This document shows positions 1 through 9,060 of a stretch of DNA of 64,000 nucleotides, in pieces; within the stretch, counting starts at the first letter, position 1; each line of letters begins with the position of its first letter. The position numbers and the translations under genes were made by a program. The DNA is taken from positions 62,001 to 126,000 of the forward strand of contig JAZKJD010000008.1 in assembly GCA_040384585.1 (NCBI GenBank), given 5' to 3'. The notes beneath the pieces are model-generated. The model worked only from the letters and a program-made list of their open reading frames with translations. It ran no database searches and had not been told where the DNA came from. Source of the DNA: JAZKJD01 sp040384585. GTDB taxonomy: Bacteria > Pseudomonadota > Gammaproteobacteria > Diplorickettsiales > Diplorickettsiaceae.

Positions 1-111
1 CTGCGTGATAGACTTGATTTCATCGTTAAACGATAGTCTACGGTCCTCATTTACTCATGTAAACTCCGGTTCCTCGACTATCGTTTGCCTTGAACTCAAG
101 CCCATCACTGG
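1..111. repeat. Family I palindromic element, copy A
   Basis: An imperfect palindrome. The outer arms GTGATAGACTTGA (5-17) and TCAAGCCCATCAC (96-108) pair, as do the inner arms ACGATAGTC and GACTATCGT. The apex contains TACTCATGTAAACTCCG, which recurs in related form in copies B, C, D, E and G further along. No protein is encoded. The left edge may continue beyond the window. Confidence 0.7.
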
Positions 112-190
112 GTTATGCAAGAGGTCTACTTTCACGTTGTGGTGTTGTTGTACAGGTATTAAAAGGTATTAAAAAAAATTTTATATTACC

Positions 191-220
191 TTGAATGGGG
201 ATGCTTGTTTATATACTATA
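191..220 (+). promoter_or_regulatory. Putative sigma70 promoter for cydAB
   Basis: TTGAAT at 191-196 is followed by a TATACTATA stretch at 212-220, about 50 bases before the cydA start. Spacing is 15 or 18 bases depending on the hexamer chosen. This is pattern matching only, in an AT-rich stretch. Confidence 0.35.
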
Positions 221-267
221 AGTTACAATAATGAGTATATTATTTCTTCATCTTTATTTATTTCCTT

Positions 268-1644
268 ATGATCATAGATACCACCTTGCTTTCTCGTATC
301 CAATTTGGTTTTACAATAGGTTTTCATATCTTGTTTCCCACCCTCAATATTGGGTTAGCTGTTTTTTTATCTATTATGGAGGGTCTGTGGTTAAAAACAG
401 CGAATCCAGTCTATTTAAAAGTCTGTCAATTTTGGACAAAGATATTTGCTTTGACTTTTGGTATGGGTGTGGTTACAGGTATTGTATTAGCCTATGAACT
501 AGGTACTAATTGGTCCTCTTTTATCCGTGCTGCGGGAGGAATACTAGGTGCTTTATTTGCCTATGAAGTGTTAAGTGCATTTTTTTTGGAGGCTGGTTTT
601 TTAGGGGTCATGTTATTAGGCTGGAATAAAGTAAGCCCAAAACTGCATTATGCAGCAACCTTGTTGGTTATGTTAGGCACTACCTTTTCTGCTTTTTGGA
701 TTATGTCCGCTAATTCTTGGATGCAAACACCAGCAGGTTTTCACGTTGAGGCAGGAAGATACGTTGTCGATAATTGGTGGGCAGTGGTTTTCAATCCGTC
801 AGCAATACCACGTTTTTTTCATATGATCATGGCTTCTTATTTGACGACTTGTTTTGCTGTGGCAGGGGTATCGGCTTGGTATTTATTAAAGCAAAGGCAT
901 ATTGATATAGCAAAACCCTGTTTTTCATTTGTTCTAGGCGCTGCTATTATCCTTGCGCCTGTTCAAATTCTGATAGGAGACATGGTTGGATTAAATGTAC
1001 ATAAATATCAACCGCTCAAAACTGCGGCAATGGAGGGGAATTGGCAGACGCAAAAAGGCGCTCCTTTAATTCTGTTTGCTATTCCCGATAGCCAGCACGC
1101 AAAAAATCATTATGCAGTTAGCATTCCAAAGTTAGCGAGTCTTGTTAATACTCATCATTGGAATGGAACATTGATTGGCTTAAAAAGTGTGTCTCCCAAA
1201 GATAGGCCTGTCATCGGATCGACTTTTTGGATGTTTCGTGTGATGTTGGCAATTGGTTTCCTATTTTTATTAGTGGCTTTAATTGCTTTATGGTTACGAA
1301 TACGGGGTCGACTCTACCATTACAAAGGATTTTATCGTTTGTGTGTCGCGATTGCACCATTAGGGTTTTTGTGTACGATTGCGGGTTGGGTGACGGCTGA
1401 GTCAGGACGTCAGCCTTGGGTTGCATATAATTTAATGCGTACCTCACAAGGTGCTTCCTTGGTACCTTTTCACCAGGTTGTTGTATCGTTGACGTTGTTT
1501 GTTATTGTTTACGGTATCATATTTAGTTTTTATTTATTTTATCTTTTTAAGCTAATAAGCAAAGGACCGGCCTCTTTATCGCACGATACAGCAACGGATG
1601 CGGTAGACATTCCCTTTAAATATATGGCACCTGAGGTTGAATAG
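268..1644 (+). CDS. cydA: Cytochrome bd ubiquinol oxidase subunit I
   Basis: Subunit I of the inner-membrane bd-type quinol oxidase, which carries the haem groups and reduces oxygen to water without pumping protons. The 458-residue product has many membrane helices. It opens with LLSRIQFGFTIGFHILFP, the usual CydA start, whose histidine is a haem ligand in the family. The Q-loop region (about residues 245-310) is short, which fits the cyanide-insensitive CIO branch rather than the long-loop E. coli form. cydB follows directly after the TAG stop. The ATG at 268 lacks a clear Shine-Dalgarno, but the next upstream in-frame codons offer no alternative start before a stop. Confidence 0.96.
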   Translation: MIIDTTLLSRIQFGFTIGFHILFPTLNIGLAVFLSIMEGLWLKTANPVYLKVCQFWTKIFALTFGMGVVTGIVLAYELGTNWSSFIRAAGGILGALFAYEVLSAFFLEAGFLGVMLLGWNKVSPKLHYAATLLVMLGTTFSAFWIMSANSWMQTPAGFHVEAGRYVVDNWWAVVFNPSAIPRFFHMIMASYLTTCFAVAGVSAWYLLKQRHIDIAKPCFSFVLGAAIILAPVQILIGDMVGLNVHKYQPLKTAAMEGNWQTQKGAPLILFAIPDSQHAKNHYAVSIPKLASLVNTHHWNGTLIGLKSVSPKDRPVIGSTFWMFRVMLAIGFLFLLVALIALWLRIRGRLYHYKGFYRLCVAIAPLGFLCTIAGWVTAESGRQPWVAYNLMRTSQGASLVPFHQVVVSLTLFVIVYGIIFSFYLFYLFKLISKGPASLSHDTATDAVDIPFKYMAPEVE

Positions 1645-2637
1645 ATGCTATTAATTCTAACATGGGCAGTGATTATTTCCTTCATCATTATGATGTATAT
1701 ATTACTCGATGGCTTTGATCTGGGGATAGGTATTTTATTCCCTTGGATCAAGCATGGCCAATATCGAGACATTATGATGAGCAGTATCCTACCGATTTGG
1801 GATGGAAATGAAACCTGGTTAGTCTTTGGGGCAGCGGCTTTGTATGCGGCTTTTCCAATAGCCTATAGCACCTTGTTACCCACATTGTACATGCCTATTA
1901 TGATTTTGTTAGCGTCATTAATCTTTCGTGGATTAGCCTTTGAATTCCGCTTTAAAGCACAGCGTAGTCGATTTATTTGGGATATTGCGTTTTCTGTTGG
2001 ATCGACTTTAGCTGCTTTTATTCAAGGAATTATTTTGGGTACCTTTGTAAAAGGATATGGAGATCACTTACCCCTTTCACATTCAGCGTATCAATGGCTG
2101 ACTCCTTTTAGTGTGTTTACTGGATTAGCAGTTGTTTGTGGTTATGCATTACTGGGATCAACTTGGTTAATTGTAAAAACCGAAGGTGAGTTACAAGATC
2201 GGCTCTATAAAGTTGCTAAAATTTTATTAGGGATCGTTGCTTTTTTCTTGATAGCAGTGAGTATTTGGACTCCCTTTGTAGATCCGAGGATTATGCAGCG
2301 TTGGTTTTCCTTGCCTAATTTTATCTATTTATCTCCTTTACCCATCTTAACAATAGCTATTGTATTTTATAATTTCTATTGTTTACACAAGCGCAAAGAA
2401 AAATCTCCTTTTGTCTTGAGCATGGGACTCTTTATTTTTGCTTATATTGGGTTTTGCATTAGTGCCTGGCCTTACATTATTCCGCACGTGGTTCCTGTAT
2501 GGGAAGCCGCTGCAGCGCCATCGACCTTGAAATTTGTTTTAGTAGGCACTTGCATTTTAATACCTATCTTATTGATTTATACGGCTTATTCGTACCATGT
2601 CTTTCGCGGTAAAGTCAAAGAAGCCATCCATTATTAG
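1645..2637 (+). CDS. cydB: Cytochrome bd ubiquinol oxidase subunit II
   Basis: Subunit II of the bd oxidase, a 330-residue inner-membrane protein that pairs with CydA. The N-terminus has the family pattern YILLDGFDLGIGILFPW (about residues 18-34), followed by an IWDGNETWLVFGAAALYAAFP-type segment (about 51-71). About eight hydrophobic helices are visible. The ATG directly abuts the cydA stop, so translation is probably coupled. A 35-codon partner gene starts six bases after its stop. Confidence 0.96.
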   Translation: MLLILTWAVIISFIIMMYILLDGFDLGIGILFPWIKHGQYRDIMMSSILPIWDGNETWLVFGAAALYAAFPIAYSTLLPTLYMPIMILLASLIFRGLAFEFRFKAQRSRFIWDIAFSVGSTLAAFIQGIILGTFVKGYGDHLPLSHSAYQWLTPFSVFTGLAVVCGYALLGSTWLIVKTEGELQDRLYKVAKILLGIVAFFLIAVSIWTPFVDPRIMQRWFSLPNFIYLSPLPILTIAIVFYNFYCLHKRKEKSPFVLSMGLFIFAYIGFCISAWPYIIPHVVPVWEAAAAPSTLKFVLVGTCILIPILLIYTAYSYHVFRGKVKEAIHY

Positions 2638-2643
2638 CTAGTT

Positions 2644-2751
2644 ATGAAAAAACGTACTCGTCAATGGCTGTGGTTTATTGGCTTATATATTGTGGGTGTT
2701 GCGACAGTCGCAGCGGTTTCCACACTGCTGCGCTGCTTGATTCCGCATTAA
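2644..2751 (+). CDS. DUF2474 small membrane protein (bd oxidase accessory)
   Basis: A 35-codon gene starting ATGAAAAAACGTACT six bases after cydB and ending TAA at 2749-2751. The product has a basic N-terminus (MKKRTRQW) followed by one hydrophobic helix (about residues 8-31). DUF2474 proteins of this size and layout usually sit behind CIO-type cydAB and are thought to stabilise the oxidase, as CydX does in E. coli. The call rests on position, length and the basic-Trp-helix pattern. It is too short for most gene finders to keep. Confidence 0.75.
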   Translation: MKKRTRQWLWFIGLYIVGVATVAAVSTLLRCLIPH

Positions 2752-2817
2752 AACTAATAAACTAGAACTCCGAGTAGTTCTGGCGGCCAGGTGGCGGGTT
2801 CTTGATTATCCGAGCCA

Positions 2818-3855
2818 TCACACTTTGGGAACTAAACGATCTTGCTTTAATGATATTTTTGTTTTTTCGGAAGAGTTTAAAAATACATCAAAAAATGCAA
2901 TTCTGGATTTTCTAGCAGGGTTAATGGAAATTGGAATTAGTTTAGCGATAAGCCGTAATAGTTTATCTAGGATAGTCATGCTTTCCTTCGGATAGTTTTC
3001 TTTATAAATGTTTATTTCTTCAAGGCTCTTTTCTCGAAATTCTTCCCGCGCTTTTTTTACATCTTCATCTTTGAGCGCTGAGATTTTATTCTCTCTAATA
3101 CTTATGTTGAGCAGCGTAGAGAAGTAACTGCTAGAGAGATGTTTTAATTTAGTAACAAGTTCAGCACTTGCAACTTTGTTCTCTGTATTTAAATAAAACT
3201 CGTCAATCGTGTGAATTATCTCTAGATAAGATTTTTTGAGATTAGGAGTAGAATTTAAATTTTCTCTTAGCTTATCAGTGAGCATGTAAATTAAATCGTC
3301 ACCTTCATGTTCAACACGGGAAGAGGGCGACAAGTACTGCGGTCTAAAAGGATTAAAAATTTTTTTAGCAGAACAATCTTGTTCAAATCTACGGTTGACA
3401 AACTGATCGATTTCACTTTCTTTTATCCTGGAATTTAGTGCTTTTAACTTGTCGCATAACTCCGCATAGTTTAAGACAACTTTAGGAAGATACTCCGTTA
3501 GGAGAGATTCATTAGATTTTTTTATTATATTTTCTATTGCTTCTTGCAAAGTGTATGATTTCATTTTAGAGGAGTCTGCTTGTTTGCTTTCTTCCTTCAT
3601 CTTTTGGAGAGCTACTAAAAAGTAATCCGAACGTAAGCCAAGTGGGGACAAGGCTGCCTTTAGCTCTTTCGTATCAGAAGGTATAGGCGCAATGTCTATC
3701 GTTGCATTTAGAGTATTTTTAGAAAAACATTTAAAAAGTGTATTTAATGCAGGCAGTGAGGCAAGCGCTAATAAAGCTATTGTTTCTTCCATGAGCCTTG
3801 AGACAGTATCGTTTTCTTTTGGAGGCTGTAAGGTAATATTTAAAAAATCTAACAA
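2818..3855 (-). CDS. Hypothetical helical protein, 345 residues
   Basis: I do not recognise this protein. It is rich in Lys, Glu, Leu and Ser and looks mostly alpha-helical and soluble. There is no signal peptide, and the hydrophobic stretch near residues 23-36 (ETIALLALASLPAL) is not an obvious anchor. The start is a TTG at 3855 preceded by GGGGGA, with an alternative ATG near residue 22. It lies between the bd oxidase operon and def, divergent from def. Orphan helical proteins like this are common candidates for secreted effectors in Legionellales, but nothing in the sequence proves that role. Confidence 0.7.
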   Translation of the reverse strand: MLDFLNITLQPPKENDTVSRLMEETIALLALASLPALNTLFKCFSKNTLNATIDIAPIPSDTKELKAALSPLGLRSDYFLVALQKMKEESKQADSSKMKSYTLQEAIENIIKKSNESLLTEYLPKVVLNYAELCDKLKALNSRIKESEIDQFVNRRFEQDCSAKKIFNPFRPQYLSPSSRVEHEGDDLIYMLTDKLRENLNSTPNLKKSYLEIIHTIDEFYLNTENKVASAELVTKLKHLSSSYFSTLLNISIRENKISALKDEDVKKAREEFREKSLEEINIYKENYPKESMTILDKLLRLIAKLIPISINPARKSRIAFFDVFLNSSEKTKISLKQDRLVPKV

Positions 3856-4043
3856 AGCATGAATCCCCCGATAAAATTATCTTCTGATAAGAACTCCTAG
3901 CCCGTACATCATACATAATTGAAATAGTGCGGTATAGTTCATTTGTATTTGCCAAATTACAGCGATTGACTAAAGGCATTAAAATTAGGAGAATCGCAGT
4001 CAACCTTCCTGGCCGAGTTTACACGAAAAAAATAGATAGTAAA

Positions 4044-4550
4044 ATGATACACTCCATTATCCACATACCGGATGCGCGTTTGCGTGCCCCTACAGAGACA
4101 ATAACTGTCTTTGATGCAAACTTACAACAACTCATTGAGGATATGTTTGAAACTATGTACGCGGCTAAAGGGATTGGTTTAGCTGCGCCACAAATTGCGC
4201 TAAGCAAAAAGCTTGCTGTTATTGATGTCTCTGCGAATAAAGTATCAACCTTATGCTTAATTAATCCCGAAATTGTTGATAAGCGGGGGGAAGCGCTCAT
4301 GGAAGAGGGTTGCTTATCGGTTCCTGGTATCTATGATAAAGCACCTAGAGCGCTTTGGGTTAAACTCTCAGCATTGGATAGGCATGGAAAACCTTATGAA
4401 ATAGAGGCCGAAGGCTTGTTAGCTCATTGTATTCAACATGAAGTCGATCATCTCAACGGAAAATTATTTTTAGATTATTTGTCGCCATTAAAACGTCAAT
4501 TAGCCCGAAAAAAGCTGGAAAAAATAAAAAAAAAACAAGGTAAGCTTTGA
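4044..4550 (+). CDS. def: Peptide deformylase
   Basis: Removes the N-formyl group from the first methionine of new proteins, using a bound metal ion. All three family motifs are present: GIGLAAPQ (about residues 45-52), EEGCLSVPG with the metal-binding Cys, and QHEVDHLNG with both metal-binding His and the catalytic Glu. The frame is open from 3927, but the 39 extra residues are not family-like. The ATG at 4044 gives 168 residues, the usual length. The end overlaps fmt by four bases, the standard def-fmt pairing. Confidence 0.95.
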   Translation: MIHSIIHIPDARLRAPTETITVFDANLQQLIEDMFETMYAAKGIGLAAPQIALSKKLAVIDVSANKVSTLCLINPEIVDKRGEALMEEGCLSVPGIYDKAPRALWVKLSALDRHGKPYEIEAEGLLAHCIQHEVDHLNGKLFLDYLSPLKRQLARKKLEKIKKKQGKL

Positions 4551-5509
4551 AACTCATTTTTGCGGGTACCTCCGAATTTGCATTGCCAAGTTTACAGGCT
4601 TTGCTTGCGTCGAAACATCATGTGCTTGCGGTATATACACAGCCTGATCGGCCTACAGGTCGGGGTCGCCGTTTATTAATGGGTCCTATCAAGCGACTTG
4701 CACTAGAAAAAAATATTCCTGTTTGTCAGCCATTGACGCTACGTGATGCTAAAGAACAGAAAACATTAGCAGAGTGGCAGTCGGATCTCATGATTGTTGT
4801 TGCCTATGGCCTTATTCTTCCAAGGCCCGTTTTGGCTATCCCTATTTTTGCTTGCATCAATGTTCATGCCTCGTTGTTGCCACGCTGGCGCGGAGCGGCG
4901 CCGATTCAACGTGCTATTTTAGCAGGTGATAGTGAAACCGGTGTTAGTATTATGCAAATGGATGAAGGTTTGGATACCGGCCCGATCTTTCAAAAAGTTT
5001 CTTGTAAGATAGAAAAGACAGATACCAGCCAAACCTTACAAGATCGTTTAGCCAGATTAGGGGCTGGAGCCTTGTTAACGAGTGTAAATGATATCCAACA
5101 ACGACATTATCAATTGCAAACACAAAATGATAAAGAAAGCACCTACGCTAAGAAAATTGATAAAACAGAAGCAGAGATTCATTGGCAGCAAAGTGCTGAG
5201 CGCATCGATAGAATGATACGGGCTTTTAACCCTAAACCCGTTGCCTATACCCTGTTAGGTCAACACCTATTGCGTGTTTGGTCTGCGCAGGTATTAGAAG
5301 AACAAGCGACAATAAATGCGGCGCCTGGTGTTATTCTGAATGCAAAACCAGAAGGAATTGATGTTACGACAGGCGCAGGCATATTGCGTTTATTGCAGTT
5401 GCAATTGCCAGGAGGGCGTTGTTTACCCGTATCCGAACTGCTTCATGGAAGGTCGCATTTATTTCGCCCTGGGTTGATCTTAGGCCGTGCAATTGTCAAC
5501 TCACCCTAA
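4547..5509 (+). CDS. fmt: Methionyl-tRNA formyltransferase
   Basis: Formylates initiator Met-tRNA using 10-formyltetrahydrofolate. The 320 residues cover the N-terminal transferase domain, with INVHASLLPRWRGAAPIQRA (about residues 104-123) holding the catalytic Asn, His and the SLLPRWRGAAPI signature, and the C-terminal tRNA-binding domain (about 205-315). The start is a TTG whose TTGA overlaps the def stop, and the MKLIFAGTSEFALPSL beginning matches the family. Translation is probably coupled to def. Confidence 0.95.
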   Translation: MKLIFAGTSEFALPSLQALLASKHHVLAVYTQPDRPTGRGRRLLMGPIKRLALEKNIPVCQPLTLRDAKEQKTLAEWQSDLMIVVAYGLILPRPVLAIPIFACINVHASLLPRWRGAAPIQRAILAGDSETGVSIMQMDEGLDTGPIFQKVSCKIEKTDTSQTLQDRLARLGAGALLTSVNDIQQRHYQLQTQNDKESTYAKKIDKTEAEIHWQQSAERIDRMIRAFNPKPVAYTLLGQHLLRVWSAQVLEEQATINAAPGVILNAKPEGIDVTTGAGILRLLQLQLPGGRCLPVSELLHGRSHLFRPGLILGRAIVNSP

Positions 5510-5540
5510 TCTTCATGCATTAGAAAGTGTCTTTTAACGC

Positions 5541-5577
5541 GGCAGATGTCGACAAGGGTATTTTAGAGACAGAACCT
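5541..5577. repeat. Half copy of a family I element
   Basis: The stretch GGCAGATGTCGACAAGGGTATTTTAGAGACAGAACCTA closely resembles the reverse complement of the left arm of copy B (44748-44790). No matching second arm is evident next to it, so this is probably a remnant. Confidence 0.5.
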
Positions 5578-5606
5578 ATGCTAGAGTGCTAAAAAATAAG
5601 AATTAG

Positions 5607-6143
5607 ATGGGTAATTTTATGAAGAAAATAAAGCCGGTATTTAGTTGTTTGTTGCTAATAGGTTTGTTTTCGATCGCAGCTTGTACGACGACGAGTCAAA
5701 CTGATAATTTGCAGCATTGTCCTAAAATTAAAAAAAGTAAAACGAGTGCGGATAAAAAAAAGACCTTGCCTACGCTGATGCAAGTGATCCAGAGTCCTGA
5801 TCGTTTACGAGTGATTCTCTATAGTGATGTCTGTTTTCAAACTAATGGGCGCTTGACAATAGACTGTTTAGACCAACTTGCAAGAACTATGAACACAATA
5901 AAACGATATGGCGATGGACTGATTCAAGTGGTGGGTTATACAGATGATATCTATGATCCACAAACGGCAGATGAAATATCCTTACGCCAAGCCAATTCCG
6001 TGCTAGTTTTTTTGTGGTCAAAGGGAATTGAACCCCAGCGTTTACGTGCGGTAGGTTATGGTAACCATGATCCAATAGCAAGTAATCGGAATGTAAAGGC
6101 CAGCTCTGCGAATCGTCGTGTCGAAATTATGCTAGTGAAATAA
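5607..6143 (+). CDS. OmpA-family lipoprotein
   Basis: A small envelope protein of 178 residues. The N-terminus is a lipoprotein signal ending IAAC (Cys about residue 26; the ATG at 5619 is an equally plausible start). The C-terminal half (about 75-178) is an OmpA-type peptidoglycan-binding domain, with VVGYTDD, a LRQANSVLVFLWSKGI segment, RAVGYGNHDPIASN and the closing NRRVEIML. Similar small OmpA lipoproteins include Pal-type proteins and IcmN/DotK of the Dot/Icm secretion system. With no other icm/dot gene in the window I cannot choose between them. Confidence 0.8.
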   Translation: MGNFMKKIKPVFSCLLLIGLFSIAACTTTSQTDNLQHCPKIKKSKTSADKKKTLPTLMQVIQSPDRLRVILYSDVCFQTNGRLTIDCLDQLARTMNTIKRYGDGLIQVVGYTDDIYDPQTADEISLRQANSVLVFLWSKGIEPQRLRAVGYGNHDPIASNRNVKASSANRRVEIMLVK

Positions 6144-6154
6144 CCCTTTAGTTA

Positions 6155-7057
6155 CTAGGATGTGTTGAGAATTAAGCCCCTATTTTCGGTATAAGTGTTC
6201 ATAAAATCAACGTGGGGAGAATAGTAAATAGTACTTTTGTCTTTAGCTAAAGCACCAAGCCTATTTGTAATACTGATTTCCGCCTGAGCTTGGTTTTGTG
6301 TTTCCACAAAGCCATTGTTTGCTCGTAGCTGTTTGGAAAATAGATATGCTTTTTGTGCAAGTTGTACGTCTAAACTATGGGCAATGCCTGCTAGAAAAAT
6401 CTTTCCTGTGCCAGTCGCATTTATCTTCAAATAAGGAGTATTTACCCAATAAATTATTAAGTTTCCATTTCCTGCTAAATGGATAGTTTGTAATGCCACT
6501 TCACCTTCTATTTTAATTTTCCCGTCATTTTTACCTTGTACTACAAGATGTGTACTCTTAATATGATGTAGCGTGATGTTTGTTTTACCATCGACAGTGA
6601 TCGATCGTAAATTTAGTTTATCTGTACAGAGTTTGATACAACCCCTTCCTTTGGTAATAAGGGCTAATGACCCCGTTAATCCTTTTCCTATTAAGCAGCC
6701 ATTGCTAGTAAAACGAATTTGATTTAATTGAGAGGATGAGAGATTGACCTTAACGGTTAATCGATCGCCTTGCCGTGGCCAATAATTCCATTTTGTTGCA
6801 AGGTATAAGGTATGATTCTTTATTTTCCAGGTTACCGAAGAAACAGATTTGGGGTCGCCAAGGATTTGTAATGAGGGAGTTGAGGTGGTTGAGGTTGCAT
6901 TGATAGTTACGTTGACCGGATTTTGAACATCTAATGCAGAGAAAGTGCCGATAGCTACGTTTTTGCTTACGATGGGGGCATAAGGAGTTTGTGCGGCGAC
7001 GATGGGGGCTAAAAAGCAGAAAAAAATGGCAAGTGCATAATAAGCCAATGGTTTCAT
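6155..7057 (-). CDS. Secreted DUF2807 (head GIN) domain protein
   Basis: A predicted periplasmic or outer-membrane-associated protein of 300 residues. It begins with a signal peptide (MKPLAYYALAIFFCFLAPIVAA). The region from about 30 to 290 has the repetitive beta-strand pattern of DUF2807 adhesin-like proteins, including FSALDVQNPVNVTI, LTVKVNLSSSQLNQIRF and alternating Asn/Gly-rich strands. No function is established for this family. It converges on the OmpA-type lipoprotein gene with an 11-base gap and has an AAGAG-type ribosome site before the ATG. Confidence 0.8.
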   Translation of the reverse strand: MKPLAYYALAIFFCFLAPIVAAQTPYAPIVSKNVAIGTFSALDVQNPVNVTINATSTTSTPSLQILGDPKSVSSVTWKIKNHTLYLATKWNYWPRQGDRLTVKVNLSSSQLNQIRFTSNGCLIGKGLTGSLALITKGRGCIKLCTDKLNLRSITVDGKTNITLHHIKSTHLVVQGKNDGKIKIEGEVALQTIHLAGNGNLIIYWVNTPYLKINATGTGKIFLAGIAHSLDVQLAQKAYLFSKQLRANNGFVETQNQAQAEISITNRLGALAKDKSTIYYSPHVDFMNTYTENRGLILNTS

Positions 7058-7173
7058 GAGTTTATTCTCTTTATTGTTGTTTCCCGGAATAGTAATCCTC
7101 TTACAGAAAATTTTCTACTTATACCGTCAGCACACCTTAGTAATGGGCACGAAAGTAGTTGTATTCACTGCCG

Positions 7174-7208
7174 CCCATGCTACTTTTTAATTTTTGTTCT
7201 GTGCAGAG
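7174..7208. repeat. Right-end fragment of a family II element
   Basis: GCCCATGCTACTTTTTAATTTTTGT followed by CTGTGCAGAG resembles the right ends at 63343-63365, 39381-39405 and 56500-56534. No matching left arm is clear, so it is probably a decayed copy. Confidence 0.5.
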
Positions 7209-7230
7209 AACCGTTAGAAACGGTTTTTTT
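7209..7230 (+). terminator. Possible intrinsic terminator
   Basis: AACCG (7209-7213) and CGGTT (7221-7225) form a short stem with a 7-base loop, followed by five further T residues. It lies between divergent genes, so no annotated plus-strand transcript ends here. It may be part of a decayed repeat. Confidence 0.35.
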
Positions 7231-7296
7231 CGCTATATTTTTCCTTAAGCTTATTGGGTTATAATTCTAAGCCTTGCGCCTATCTGCTGATCATTT

Positions 7297-9060
7297 ATGA
7301 AGTATATTATCCAACAAGAAATCCAAACTGCTTTAGCAGCTTTAGAAGGACTGTCTTTTTTACTTCCTTTGGCAATACAAGTGGATTATGCAAGGGAAAA
7401 ATCACATGGGGATTTCTCTAGCAATATTGCTTTGTTACTTGCCAAATCCTTAAAAAAGCAACCGCGTCAATTGGCTGAGAAAATAATAGCCAATATGGAC
7501 TGTTCTAAAACTACTTCCTTAATAGAAAAGATTGAGATAGCGGGGCCAGGATTTATTAACTTCACTGTGAAAAAAACAGCGTGGTATCCGGTTATCGGGC
7601 AGATTTTGATGCAAGGAAAACAATTTGGCGCATCGGAAGTGGGTAAAGGCAGACCACTTTTAGTGGAGTATGTTTCAGCTAATCCTACGGGCCCTTTGCA
7701 TGTAGGCCATGGTCGAAGCGCTGCTTATGGTGATTCCCTAGTGAGATTATTGAGAACGGTAGGTTATCAAGTCTGTGCAGATTATTATGTCAATGACGCC
7801 GGCCGGCAAATGAATATTTTAGCGACCAGTGTTTGGTTACGGTATTTAGAGGCATGCGGAGAAGCATTTGTTTTTCCTAGTAATGCTTATCGTGGAGCTT
7901 ATATCCGTGAAATTGCTGCACAGCTTTTAGCGCAATATGGGAAACAGTTTTATAAGCAAGTCTTACTCGTGTTTGCAGATATCCCTGCTGATGAGCCCCA
8001 AGGAGGTGACAAAGAGATTTATATCGATGCCTTAATCCTAAAGGCGAGAAGTTTGTTAGGCGCTACGAATTATCAAATAATATTTGATGCTGCTTTGAAT
8101 GGAATCTTGCAGGATATTAAAGAGGATCTAAGCGCTTTTAAGGTTAACTTTGATTGCTGGTTTTCAGAAAACAGCTTATTTACTTCAGGCGTTGTTGATA
8201 AAACGATTGAACGATTAAAAGTCAGTGGCCATACCTACGAATCGTCTGGCGCTTTATGGTTTAAATCAACAGAATTTGGCGATGATAAAGATAGAGTATT
8301 AATCCGAGAAAATGGTCAAGCGACTTATTTTGCGGCCGATGCAGCTTATCGGCTTTCTATTTTAGAAGATCGAGGTTTTACAAGAATAATTAATGTATTA
8401 GGGGCTGATCATCACGGCTATATCGCTAGAATTCGAGCGGTGATTCAGGCATTAGGCTACCCAGCAGCGAGTTTAACTGCATTATTAGTGCAATTTGCTA
8501 TGCTTTATCGGGGAGAAGAAAAAATACAGATGTCTACGCGTAGCGGTGAATTTATTACTTTACGCGAATTGCGCGAAGAAGTTGGTAGTGACGCTGCACG
8601 ATTTTTTTATGTATTGCGTCGTGCAGAACAACACATGGATTTTGATTTAGAGCTTGCTAAAGAACAATCTAATGCCAATCCTGTTTACTATGTGCAATAT
8701 GCTTATGCGCGAATCTGTAGCGTGTTACGTCAACTGGCAACAAAGCAATTAAAATGGCAGAAAACGATCGGCATGGAAGCGCTGGAAGAATTAAAAGAAG
8801 AGCAAGAAATTGATTTATTAATCTTGTTGAACCGTTATCCTGAAATGTTAGAGCAAGCGGCAAATTACTATGAACCTCATATCATAGCCCATTATTTACG
8901 AGGTTTAGCACAGGCTTTTCATGCCTATTATAATCAGCATGTTTTTTTAGTCGAAGCGGATGATTTGCGAAATGCGCGACTAAATTTAATCATGGCTACC
9001 CAGCAAGTGATAGGGAATGGTTTAAATTTATTAGGCGTAGACACGCCGGAAGTGATGTGA
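7297..9060 (+). CDS. argS: Arginyl-tRNA synthetase
   Basis: Charges tRNA-Arg with arginine. The 587-residue class I enzyme has the N-terminal Add-1 domain (about 1-105), the ATP-binding HVGHGR variant of HIGH in SANPTGPLHVGHGRSAAYGD (about 128-147), and a C-terminal helical DALR anticodon domain (about 455-587). The KMSKS-like loop is reduced to IQMSTRSGEF, normal for ArgRS. The last bases overlap the start of the SPOR gene, giving an argS-ftsN-hslV-hslU order. Confidence 0.96.
   Translation: MKYIIQQEIQTALAALEGLSFLLPLAIQVDYAREKSHGDFSSNIALLLAKSLKKQPRQLAEKIIANMDCSKTTSLIEKIEIAGPGFINFTVKKTAWYPVIGQILMQGKQFGASEVGKGRPLLVEYVSANPTGPLHVGHGRSAAYGDSLVRLLRTVGYQVCADYYVNDAGRQMNILATSVWLRYLEACGEAFVFPSNAYRGAYIREIAAQLLAQYGKQFYKQVLLVFADIPADEPQGGDKEIYIDALILKARSLLGATNYQIIFDAALNGILQDIKEDLSAFKVNFDCWFSENSLFTSGVVDKTIERLKVSGHTYESSGALWFKSTEFGDDKDRVLIRENGQATYFAADAAYRLSILEDRGFTRIINVLGADHHGYIARIRAVIQALGYPAASLTALLVQFAMLYRGEEKIQMSTRSGEFITLRELREEVGSDAARFFYVLRRAEQHMDFDLELAKEQSNANPVYYVQYAYARICSVLRQLATKQLKWQKTIGMEALEELKEEQEIDLLILLNRYPEMLEQAANYYEPHIIAHYLRGLAQAFHAYYNQHVFLVEADDLRNARLNLIMATQQVIGNGLNLLGVDTPEVM

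Noticed and set aside
3927..4043. 39-residue N-terminal extension of peptide deformylase
   Set aside because: The extension is not family-like, and the ATG at 4044 gives the standard length.
5607..6143. Specific call as IcmN/DotK
   Set aside because: The lipoprotein plus OmpA layout fits, but no other dot/icm gene is present in the window to support it.
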